Below are positions 20,399 through 27,619 of a DNA stretch of 64,000 bases, in pieces. The stretch is from contig SUUI01000002.1 in the NCBI GenBank assembly GCA_015062605.1, forward strand, positions 124,001-188,000, read 5' to 3'. A program made the translations under genes and the position numbers. Positions within the stretch are counted from its first letter, which is position 1, and each line of letters begins with the position of its first letter. A model generated the notes under the pieces. The model ran no database searches. It was not told where the DNA came from and worked only from the letters and a program-made list of their open reading frames with translations. The DNA comes from Eggerthellaceae bacterium. GTDB lineage: Bacteria > Actinomycetota > Coriobacteriia > Coriobacteriales > Eggerthellaceae.

Positions 20399-21229
20399 CT
20401 ATTCTTCGGGTAAAACCGCTTGCCCCTCTTGAGGGCGTTTCGTACGATGCGCGTATATGAGGAAGCATATTCCCGCAATGAGCACGGGAACGGAAAGCAC
20501 CATGCCCGTCGTCAGCCAATCCCCGTACAAATATCCGATCTGAGGTTCGGGAATGCGGATGAATTCGACAGCGCAACGGAAAATGGCATAAAGCACCATG
20601 AACACTCCCGCAAACGTGCCCCGGCAATATGGTGGATACTTGCGGGATAAGATATAGAGCACCAAAAAGATCACTATACCCTCGAGGATCGCCTCATAGA
20701 GCTGCGAGGGATGCCGCATGATCATGCCGGCCTCTCCTCCGAACATAACACCCCATGGCAAATCGGTCGGAGCGCCCCACAGCTCGCCGTTGATGAAGTT
20801 GGCGCAGCGCCCGAAGAACAATCCGATGGGAGCGCCGATGGCGCTCAGATCGCCGAGAGTGAGAAGCGGCATCTTGATAAGGCGGGAGCAAACGAAAAGG
20901 CCCAATACACCCCCGATGAGCCCGCCATGAAAGCTCATGCCGCCCTGGCTGAACGCGAAGATCTCGGCAGGATGGCTTAAATAATAGCCGCCACCATAGA
21001 AGATCACATGTCCGAGCCGCGCACCCAAGATGACGCCAACCATGACGCAGATCAGCATTTCGAGAAGCGCATCGAACGTAAACGTAATCTTCCATCGTTT
21101 CGCCGTCCTGTACATGATCGCGGCATAGCAGATGAATCCGAGCACGTATGCCACGCCATACCAGCGCACTTCGAAAGGACCTATGCTGAAAATGACAGGA
21201 TCGATGGCCCAGTAGATGGAGTTCAGCAT
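20399..21229 (-). CDS. lgt: Prolipoprotein diacylglyceryl transferase
   Basis: The 276-residue integral membrane enzyme transfers diacylglycerol to the lipobox cysteine of prolipoproteins. The Lgt signature is present as GRCANFINGELWG, together with VRWYGVAYVLGF, HGGLIGG and RHPSQLYEAILEG. About seven membrane segments are predicted by hydrophobicity. It follows the Cys-rich small gene after about 67 bases on the same strand. Confidence 0.96.
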   Translation of the reverse strand: MLNSIYWAIDPVIFSIGPFEVRWYGVAYVLGFICYAAIMYRTAKRWKITFTFDALLEMLICVMVGVILGARLGHVIFYGGGYYLSHPAEIFAFSQGGMSFHGGLIGGVLGLFVCSRLIKMPLLTLGDLSAIGAPIGLFFGRCANFINGELWGAPTDLPWGVMFGGEAGMIMRHPSQLYEAILEGIVIFLVLYILSRKYPPYCRGTFAGVFMVLYAIFRCAVEFIRIPEPQIGYLYGDWLTTGMVLSVPVLIAGICFLIYAHRTKRPQEGQAVLPEE

Positions 21230-21296
21230 GCTTGGCTTACCCCTCTCCTACTCGGCAATATAGCCAAAACGCGCAAACTGCAACGATCATCACAAC

Positions 21297-21587
21297 CTAC
21301 AGTAAGAACCGATTTGGATTGCCTTGGCGACGGACGCTCGGATCCACCGTCGACAAATCAGGCCCGTTTTTAAGGAAATGCTCGCACACCCGGCATACCT
21401 CCTTAACCGAGGCATCGTAGTTCAAGTCGGGATTCAAAAGTATGGAGATGTCGCTTGCCACCTTATGAGTGGGGCGTGAGCATGCGGCATAATGGCATTC
21501 GGCCGGGCATGGCTCGCCAGGGATATTGTGAGGACAACGCGATTGCATCTCCTCATCGCATCCGCGCATTTCCCAGCACACCGCCAT
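21297..21587 (-). CDS. Small cysteine-rich protein with CWExxxC motif
   Basis: The 96-residue protein has cysteines in CWEMRGC (residues 4-10), CPHN, CPAEC, an ACS and CRVCEHFL. The CWExxxC...CPA pattern occurs in small domains of anaerobes and near some sensors, where it probably binds a metal or Fe-S cluster. No membrane segment is seen. It lies between the NifU-like gene and lgt, which fits a role in metal or redox handling, but function is not known. Confidence 0.7.
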   Translation of the reverse strand: MAVCWEMRGCDEEMQSRCPHNIPGEPCPAECHYAACSRPTHKVASDISILLNPDLNYDASVKEVCRVCEHFLKNGPDLSTVDPSVRRQGNPNRFLL

Positions 21588-21642
21588 GGACCCGACCGTT
21601 TCGCGAAAATGGATGATTGATTTGAAGAAAGCTTCTTGTCGA

Positions 21643-21891
21643 TTAGTCTACGTACTCGACCATATCGGCTGGAACGACCTGCGTGACGCCCGGGACGCGC
21701 TCCTTCAAGATGCGCTCGACGCCGTTCGCCAAAGTCAATTGGCTCATCGGGCAACCCTTGCACGCACCCTGAAGCTCGACGATGACAACGCCTTCCTCAA
21801 GCACGTCGACAAGCTTCACGTCGCCGCCATCGGCTTGCAGGCTCGGACGGATAAGATCAAGTACTGCTTGCACATCTTCTTTGTTGATCAT
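21643..21891 (-). CDS. NifU C-terminal-domain Fe-S scaffold protein
   Basis: The 82-residue protein consists only of the NifU C-terminal domain: VLDLIRPSLQADGGDVKLVDV and then GACKGCPMSQLTL with the CxxC that holds a transient Fe-S cluster. The domain delivers clusters to apoproteins. It has its own promoter just upstream and is the first gene of the run toward lgt. Confidence 0.93.
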   Translation of the reverse strand: MINKEDVQAVLDLIRPSLQADGGDVKLVDVLEEGVVIVELQGACKGCPMSQLTLANGVERILKERVPGVTQVVPADMVEYVD

Positions 21892-21927
21892 GAGGTTTCC
21901 TCTCTCGTATGTGTGGATTACCGTGCG

Positions 21928-21936
21928 ATTATATCA
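21928..21936 (-). promoter_or_regulatory. Extended -10 promoter for the NifU-like gene
   Basis: On the minus strand TGATATAAT (TG, one base, consensus TATAAT at 21928-21933) forms an extended -10. A TTGCAC lies 19 bases upstream. It starts about 37 bases before the NifU-like ATG and faces the trmO promoter. Confidence 0.65.
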
Positions 21937-21980
21937 CAGCATCCGCTTGTGCGTGCAATACGCGCGCTACAATACCTGAT

Positions 21981-22655
21981 ATGGAGCCTATCGCACACAT
22001 AGAAGCACCATTCCCCCAGAAATTCGGCATACCGCGTCAAAGCGGGCTTGCCGATACGCTCGCTGCCATCCGATTCGAGCCCAAATATGCGGACGCGGAT
22101 GCCGTCAAAGGACTTGATGGTTTCAGCCATATTTGGCTCATTTGGGAATTCCAAGACACAGGGGATGCGTGGTCGCCCACCGTGCGCCCACCCCTGCTTG
22201 GCGGTAACAAGCATATGGGCGTATTCGCGACGAGATCGCCGTTTCGTCCGAACCCCATCGGCCTATCGAGCGTCGAACTGACCCGCATCGAATACACAGA
22301 AGAGGGGCCTGTCCTTTTCGTTAGAGGCGCTGATCTGCGCGATGGGACGCCGATTCTGGATATCAAGCCCTACTTGGCATATACCGACAGCCATCCAGAG
22401 GCAACGGGTGGTTTCACCGACGAGGTTGAATGGCAAACGCTCGACATACGAATCGACGATTCCGCCACGGATGCTTTCGAAAAGATTGCTACAGACACAA
22501 AAGATGAGCTTCTGCAGATACTTGCGCAAGACCCCAGGCCTGCACGCCAACGGAACCTTGCGAAGGATTTCACGATCACGTACGCGAATGTCAACGTGAC
22601 GTTTCGCGTAGAGGGCGACATCGCAACCATCACGCGCATCGAGCATCTAGGCTAG
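21981..22655 (+). CDS. trmO: TrmO/TsaA-family tRNA methyltransferase, probably leaderless
   Basis: The 224-residue protein shows the TsaA/TrmO domain: GLDGFSHIWLIWEF, GVFATRSPFRPNPIGLSSVEL and GTPILDIKPYLAYTD. A C-terminal domain follows. TrmO methylates N6-threonylcarbamoyladenosine-37 in some tRNAs using SAM. The ATG at 21981 lies seven bases after a TACAAT -10 (21968-21973) and has no Shine-Dalgarno, which suggests a leaderless message. A longer frame to 21909 would overlap that promoter. Confidence 0.9.
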   Translation: MEPIAHIEAPFPQKFGIPRQSGLADTLAAIRFEPKYADADAVKGLDGFSHIWLIWEFQDTGDAWSPTVRPPLLGGNKHMGVFATRSPFRPNPIGLSSVELTRIEYTEEGPVLFVRGADLRDGTPILDIKPYLAYTDSHPEATGGFTDEVEWQTLDIRIDDSATDAFEKIATDTKDELLQILAQDPRPARQRNLAKDFTITYANVNVTFRVEGDIATITRIEHLG

Positions 22656-22659
22656 GCAC

Positions 22660-24171
22660 TTAAGATGCCTTGCGGTCGCCTCCGATGATGAGGAGCACAT
22701 CCGTTTCGAACGAATAGAAGCCGTCCGATGGGATGACGCGGCCGATGTATATGACCTCGCGGATGCTCTCCGCAGCCGCCTTATACGCTTCATCGTTGTA
22801 GATGATGAGCGTCTCATCGAACGATGGCGATTCGGTATTGCCCGTCTCTTCCACTACGTAGCCCAGGCTCTCCAGATATGCCTTGTATTCGCCAGCAAGA
22901 CCCGTGATGGTCGTACCGTTTCGCACGGTGATGGTGAAGCTTCCCGGATCGATGCCCGATGTATCGATTTTAAGCGGAGAGCGCGGGTCGGCGCCGACTT
23001 CGACAGCGGACATGACAGCCTGCCAATCCAAGGTGAACGGAGTGAACGTCGAAGATGTCCCGCGGATCGTCTCGTAACCGGGAACGTATCCGATCTTGAA
23101 ATCCGCCGCTTTCATCTCTGCGAACACATCGCCGAGGTCCGATAGCTGGCCTACCGTCCAATCGGTCTTCAGGTTCCCGGCGATGTTGTCGATCATGCTC
23201 AAGCGTCCGAACGATGTTGCGCTCAGGGCATTCTCGCACATGAGCGTCGCATAGCTGCACTGGTTTATAGCACGGGTGCTCACGCCTTCCGTGAAGTTCG
23301 ATGCCTTCAAGTAAGTGATCACCTCGGCATCCGTCAAGACGCGTTCGCCCGTCGGGATGTAGGTAGGACCTGCATTCGGGTCATCGATCTCCTCGGTGAT
23401 GTTCACGGTAATCGGATCGATGGAGCTGCGCATCTTCAAGAAGCCCTCTCGATTGATCTTCGCGTAATGGCTGATGCTGACGCCTGCGAAGTTGCTCACC
23501 GCCTTCACGAGGGCATCATCGCCGTCCATCGAGACGGCATCTGCCAAATCATGATAAGCGCCATCCGATAGCTTCACCTGCAGGTTCGCCGGGATGGACA
23601 CAAGCGTGCATGCCTTATTCTCCTCATCGATGCGCGCCAAGAGAAGTATGTCAGGCTTTTCCGTGGGATTCTGTTTATTAACCTCATCGAGATTCGCCGT
23701 GAAAAGCGCGTAATACGGACCTGACGCAGGTTGCTCGGCGAGCGCCTTCTTGAGGTTCTCGTTTTCAATTGAAAGCTTGTGGTTCGTCGACGTATGGAAA
23801 ACGAACACGCCAACGCCGATGCCTATTCCTGCAAGGAGGGCAACGGCAAGAACGCCTACGATGATGCGCTGGACAAGCGCCCTGCGCCTAACCGCCTCAG
23901 GTCCGGTTTGGCGTTTCTGCCGGCGTGCAAACTGCGCGTTGCTCTCGCGCGTCTTCGCCTGCGGAACGATATGGTCGACTTCTCCCCTCGTTGCACGGCG
24001 CTGACGACGACCGTTCGAAAAGCGCACCGAGCTCGCGTTCATCTTCTGATCGCGATTCGCACCAATGGGACCATCCGATGCATTCAGGTTACCGACCGTC
24101 GATTCACGAGCACCGCGTGACATCTTCTTCACGCGGAACGTCGAATAGCCGTTCCTGAATCGCTCAAACAC
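22660..24171 (-). CDS. LCP-like membrane protein with LytR C-terminal domain
   Basis: The start is GTG at 24171 after AGGAG. The 503-residue protein has a long basic N-terminus, one membrane helix at 101-126, and an extracytoplasmic region resembling LytR-CpsA-Psr proteins, with the LytR_C module (VRNGTTITGLAGEY) near residue 405. In active LCP enzymes the core motif contains SIPRD, whose Arg and Asp bind the pyrophosphate and metal; here it reads SIPAN (192-196). The protein may therefore be catalytically inactive. It is 22 bases downstream of murA, probably in one operon. Confidence 0.7.
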   Translation of the reverse strand: MFERFRNGYSTFRVKKMSRGARESTVGNLNASDGPIGANRDQKMNASSVRFSNGRRQRRATRGEVDHIVPQAKTRESNAQFARRQKRQTGPEAVRRRALVQRIIVGVLAVALLAGIGIGVGVFVFHTSTNHKLSIENENLKKALAEQPASGPYYALFTANLDEVNKQNPTEKPDILLLARIDEENKACTLVSIPANLQVKLSDGAYHDLADAVSMDGDDALVKAVSNFAGVSISHYAKINREGFLKMRSSIDPITVNITEEIDDPNAGPTYIPTGERVLTDAEVITYLKASNFTEGVSTRAINQCSYATLMCENALSATSFGRLSMIDNIAGNLKTDWTVGQLSDLGDVFAEMKAADFKIGYVPGYETIRGTSSTFTPFTLDWQAVMSAVEVGADPRSPLKIDTSGIDPGSFTITVRNGTTITGLAGEYKAYLESLGYVVEETGNTESPSFDETLIIYNDEAYKAAAESIREVIYIGRVIPSDGFYSFETDVLLIIGGDRKAS

Positions 24172-24193
24172 GTCGAACTCCTAGAAAAGCCGC

Positions 24194-25462
24194 CTAGATG
24201 CGCTCACGACGCACGGACGCTCCGAGACCCTGCAATTTGCCAACGTAATCCTCGTAACCGCGGTCGATGTGCTCGACAGCATGCACATACGTCTCGCCTT
24301 CGGCAACGATTCCCGCTAAGACTAAAGCTGCGCCAGCACGCAAATCGGTAGAGGAGACGGGGGCACCCTGCAACGCAGGTACGCCGCGCACGAAAGCGTG
24401 ATGACCATCGAGGAAGATGTCAGCGCCCATGCGCAGAAGCTCAGACGCGAACATGAATCGGTTTTCGAACACGTTCTCGGTGATGACAGAATTACCCTGT
24501 GCAAGAGATGCGAGCAACATGAACTGAGCCTGAAGGTCAGTTGGGAAACCGGGATGCGGCAGGGTTTGGATGTCGGTTGGCATAATCGGCTCGCTCCTTG
24601 ACACGCGAATCCAGTCTTCGCCCGTCTCGACCTCGCAACCCATTGTCCTAAGCTTCATCAGCGCCATGCGCAGGAAACTCGGGTCGATACCGCGCACGGT
24701 GAGCGGACCTCCCGTAAGCGCGCCACCGACTAAAAACGTTCCCGCCTCGATGCGGTCACCCACGGTCGTATGCTCGCACGGATGCATGCTTTCGATAGGG
24801 ACGCCCGTCACCTCGATGCTGCTCGAACCGGCACCTTCGATATGCGCACCCATCTCATTGAGCATGTTGCATAGATCGACGATCTCGGGTTCACGGGCAG
24901 CGTTATCAATGATGCTGTCGCCCTTTGCGACGACGGAAGCCATGAGCAGGTTCTCAGTCGCACCGACGCTCGGGAACTCGAGCGATACCTGGGCACCGTG
25001 CAGCCCATGGGGCGTAGATGCCTCGAGGACGCCATGGTTGACCTTGAATTCCACGCCCAACTCCTGGAGACCCAGGATATGCATGTCGATCTTTCGGGCA
25101 CCGATCTGGCAGCCGCCGGGCATGGCGACACGCGCACGGCCATGACGACCGATGAGCGGACCGAGCGCGGAAATGCTTGCACGCATCTTCGAGACGAGCT
25201 CATAGGGAGCCTCGATGCCATCCGCCTCGCTCGTATCGACGAGCAGCGAATGGCCCGTACGCTCGACGCGCGCGCCGAGCCTGCGCAGCACCTCGGACAT
25301 GACCTCGATGTCGGAGATGAGCGGAACATTATGGATGACGCTTGCACCTTGCCCAAGCAAGGCTGCAGCAATCAGTTTAAGCGCCGAGTTCTTCGCCCCC
25401 GACACTGCGACTTCACCAGAAAGCGTGGATGTGCCTTCGACCACGATGACCTCTTCGGCCAT
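24194..25462 (-). CDS. murA: UDP-N-acetylglucosamine 1-carboxyvinyltransferase
   Basis: The start is ATG at 25462, preceded by GAGGTGATC. MurA adds enolpyruvate to UDP-GlcNAc in the first committed step of peptidoglycan synthesis. The 422-residue protein has SGAKNSALK (K24/N25), MPGGCQIGARKID with the catalytic C118 attacked by fosfomycin, and the C-terminal HIDRGYEDYVGKL. Length is normal. The LCP-like gene follows in the same direction. Confidence 0.96.
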   Translation of the reverse strand: MAEEVIVVEGTSTLSGEVAVSGAKNSALKLIAAALLGQGASVIHNVPLISDIEVMSEVLRRLGARVERTGHSLLVDTSEADGIEAPYELVSKMRASISALGPLIGRHGRARVAMPGGCQIGARKIDMHILGLQELGVEFKVNHGVLEASTPHGLHGAQVSLEFPSVGATENLLMASVVAKGDSIIDNAAREPEIVDLCNMLNEMGAHIEGAGSSSIEVTGVPIESMHPCEHTTVGDRIEAGTFLVGGALTGGPLTVRGIDPSFLRMALMKLRTMGCEVETGEDWIRVSRSEPIMPTDIQTLPHPGFPTDLQAQFMLLASLAQGNSVITENVFENRFMFASELLRMGADIFLDGHHAFVRGVPALQGAPVSSTDLRAGAALVLAGIVAEGETYVHAVEHIDRGYEDYVGKLQGLGASVRRERI

Positions 25463-25624
25463 AGATTGATCACCTCGCTTGCCCCTCAAACCAGATGCGG
25501 CATATGCGCATCACCTCGCGTTACGTTCCGTCAAGATTGCGATATGTTGAAATCCGTCAATCCTCAGGGAACATAAAGCTTGCAGGCACGCAAACAAGCC
25601 CGATAGCCGGGCCGTATGTGGGAA

Positions 25625-25655
25625 GGGGGCCGCCCCTATACGGAAAGCGGCCCCC
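25625..25655. terminator. Hairpin terminator downstream of tsf
   Basis: A 9-bp G/C stem (GGGGGCCGC at 25625-25633, GCGGCCCCC at 25647-25655) lies 12 bases beyond the tsf stop. A TTTT run is on the plus side only, so minus-strand termination is supported mainly by the stem. Confidence 0.65.
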
Positions 25656-25666
25656 TTTTCGAATAA

Positions 25667-26527
25667 TTACTCTCCGAGCAGGAAACGCACGAAGCCAGCG
25701 ATCTTGATGGATCCGCCAAGCTGCTTGGCAACGCCATTGACATACTGGAGAACCGTGATGTCGTTGTCCTTGACGAAGGTTTGCTCTGCAAGGCACTGCT
25801 CCTTGAAGAACTTCTCAAGGCGGCCAGTAGCGATCTTCTCTTGGATAGCCTCGGGCTTGCCGGACTCGGCAGCCTGAGCCTTGTAGATCTCCATCTCATG
25901 CGCGATGACGGCCTCGTCGACGGCCTCGCGGTTCGCAGCGATCGGAGACATGGCGACAGCCTGCATGGCGACGTCGCGACCGCATGTCTGGAACTCGGCA
26001 GACGTCGGATCGATGCCCTCGAGATCGAACAGCACGAGCACGGCCTTCTTGCCATCGGTGTGGACGTAGGACGCGATGCCATCGGCCTGAACGGTGGCGA
26101 CGCGAGCAAGCTGGATGTTCTCGCCCATCACATGGATGGCATCGGTCAACACGGCTTCAACGGTCTCGCCATCGGCATCGGCGGCCTTGCAGGCCTCGAC
26201 GTCGTTCGCGCCAGCCGCGAGAGCAGCACGGGCGATTTTCTCAGCATATGCCTTGAACTTCTCGTTGATGGCGACGAAGTCGGTCTCGCAGTCGAGCTCG
26301 ATGATGGCGCCAGCGGTAGCGTCATCGGAAACGATGGCCAGGATGGCACCCTCATTGGTGGCGCGACCGGCCTTCTTGGCAACGGCGGCAAGGCCGCGGG
26401 TGCGCAGAACGTCGATAGCCTTATCGAGATCGCCCTCAGCCTCAACGAGGGCCTTCTTGCATTCCATCATACCTGCGCCGGTGATCTCGCGCAGTTCCTT
26501 TACCTGAGCAGCAGTAATCTGAGCCAC
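25667..26527 (-). CDS. tsf: Translation elongation factor Ts (GTG start)
   Basis: No ATG precedes the conserved N-terminus. The likely start is GTG at 26527 (VAQITAAQVKELREITGAGMM) after AAAGGA. EF-Ts exchanges GDP on EF-Tu. The 286-residue protein has the family core TGAGMMECKKAL, GRATNEGAI, and the Tdv-loop-like DCETDFVA. Length is normal. It follows rpsB after about 68 bases. Confidence 0.97.
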   Translation of the reverse strand: MAQITAAQVKELREITGAGMMECKKALVEAEGDLDKAIDVLRTRGLAAVAKKAGRATNEGAILAIVSDDATAGAIIELDCETDFVAINEKFKAYAEKIARAALAAGANDVEACKAADADGETVEAVLTDAIHVMGENIQLARVATVQADGIASYVHTDGKKAVLVLFDLEGIDPTSAEFQTCGRDVAMQAVAMSPIAANREAVDEAVIAHEMEIYKAQAAESGKPEAIQEKIATGRLEKFFKEQCLAEQTFVKDNDITVLQYVNGVAKQLGGSIKIAGFVRFLLGE

Positions 26528-26595
26528 GGTAGTTCCTTTCTCGCAAATAATCCACGTGCTCATCGGCACGTATGAACTAATCCTTCGATACGGTC

Positions 26596-27426
26596 TTACT
26601 CGGCAACAGCAGCGGCCTCGGCGGCCTTCTGCGCCTCAACTTCGGCGACGACCTTGTCGACGGCAACCTCGACCTCGGCGACAGCCTCGGCAACCATTGC
26701 CTCGACCTTTGCGTCATCAGCGGTCATTTCCTCGACGGAGACCGGAGCTCCGGTACCGGCGATGACGGCATCGGCGATGAAGTCCGCCATCATGCGGACT
26801 GCACGGATGGCATCGTCATTGGTCGGAATGCCATAATCGACGTCATCGGGATCGCAATTGGTATCGAGCGTACCGACAACCGGGATGCGCAGACGACGTG
26901 CCTCGCGGATGGCGATCTCCTCGCGATTGGTATCGATGACGAAGATGGCGTCAGGAGTGCGCTTCATGTTGCGGATACCATTCAGGTTGGCCTGCAGCTT
27001 GGCAAGCTCCTTGCGAAGGGAGATCTGCTCCTTCTTCGGCAGAAGCGCCATACGGCCATCGGCCTCCATGGCCTCAAGGTTCTCCATGTAAGTCACGCGG
27101 CTGCGGATGGTCACGAAGTTGGTGAGCATACCGCCGAGCCAACGTGCGTTGACATACGGCATACCGCAACGGTTCGCGGCATCAGCAACGGCTTCCTGAG
27201 CCTGCTTCTTGGTGCCGACGAACAGAATCGAGCCACCCTTGCGGGCAAGGTTCGAAACGAACGTGTACGCGGCATCGAGGCCATACAGGGTTTCTTTAAG
27301 GTCGATGATGTAGATGTCCCCACGGCTACCGAAGATATACGGCTTCATCTTGGGGTTCCAACGGCGCGTTTGATGGCCGAAGTGTGCGCCTGCATCGAGC
27401 AGCGCGGCAATGCTGACTTTCGTCAT
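26596..27426 (-). CDS. rpsB: 30S ribosomal protein S2 with Ala/Glu-rich tail
   Basis: The start is ATG at 27426 (MTKVSIAALLDAGAHFGHQ), preceded by GGAGAGGAC. The 276-residue protein contains WNPKMKPYIFGSRGDIYIIDL and PDAIFVIDTNREEIAIREA, S2 signatures. The last 45 residues are a valine/alanine/glutamate-rich extension beyond the usual C-terminus. It has a promoter at 27540-27568 and probably shares a transcript with tsf. Confidence 0.97.
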   Translation of the reverse strand: MTKVSIAALLDAGAHFGHQTRRWNPKMKPYIFGSRGDIYIIDLKETLYGLDAAYTFVSNLARKGGSILFVGTKKQAQEAVADAANRCGMPYVNARWLGGMLTNFVTIRSRVTYMENLEAMEADGRMALLPKKEQISLRKELAKLQANLNGIRNMKRTPDAIFVIDTNREEIAIREARRLRIPVVGTLDTNCDPDDVDYGIPTNDDAIRAVRMMADFIADAVIAGTGAPVSVEEMTADDAKVEAMVAEAVAEVEVAVDKVVAEVEAQKAAEAAAVAE

Positions 27427-27539
27427 GTCCTCTCCATTCGTTAGTCCTCTGCCTGCGGTCTTCCCAGTAATCCGCAGCCTTTTTCGGGTGGCCACTGGCG
27501 GAACTGGTCGCACAGGCATGTGTGATTAGAAACTCAAGC

Positions 27540-27575
27540 ATGATAGCGCATATTCCGCATAGATACAAGCGGAAT
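27540..27575 (-). promoter_or_regulatory. rpsB promoter with inverted repeat over the -35
   Basis: On the minus strand TTGTAT (27563-27568), 17 bases and TATCAT (27540-27545) form a promoter. A perfect 7-bp inverted repeat, ATTCCGC at 27552-27558 and GCGGAAT at 27569-27575, overlaps the spacer and flanks the -35 hexamer. This could be an operator. Confidence 0.7.
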
Positions 27576-27619
27576 GCGCAGAATAAATCCTCTCGCACGC
27601 AAGCGGGCACGAAAAGCTA

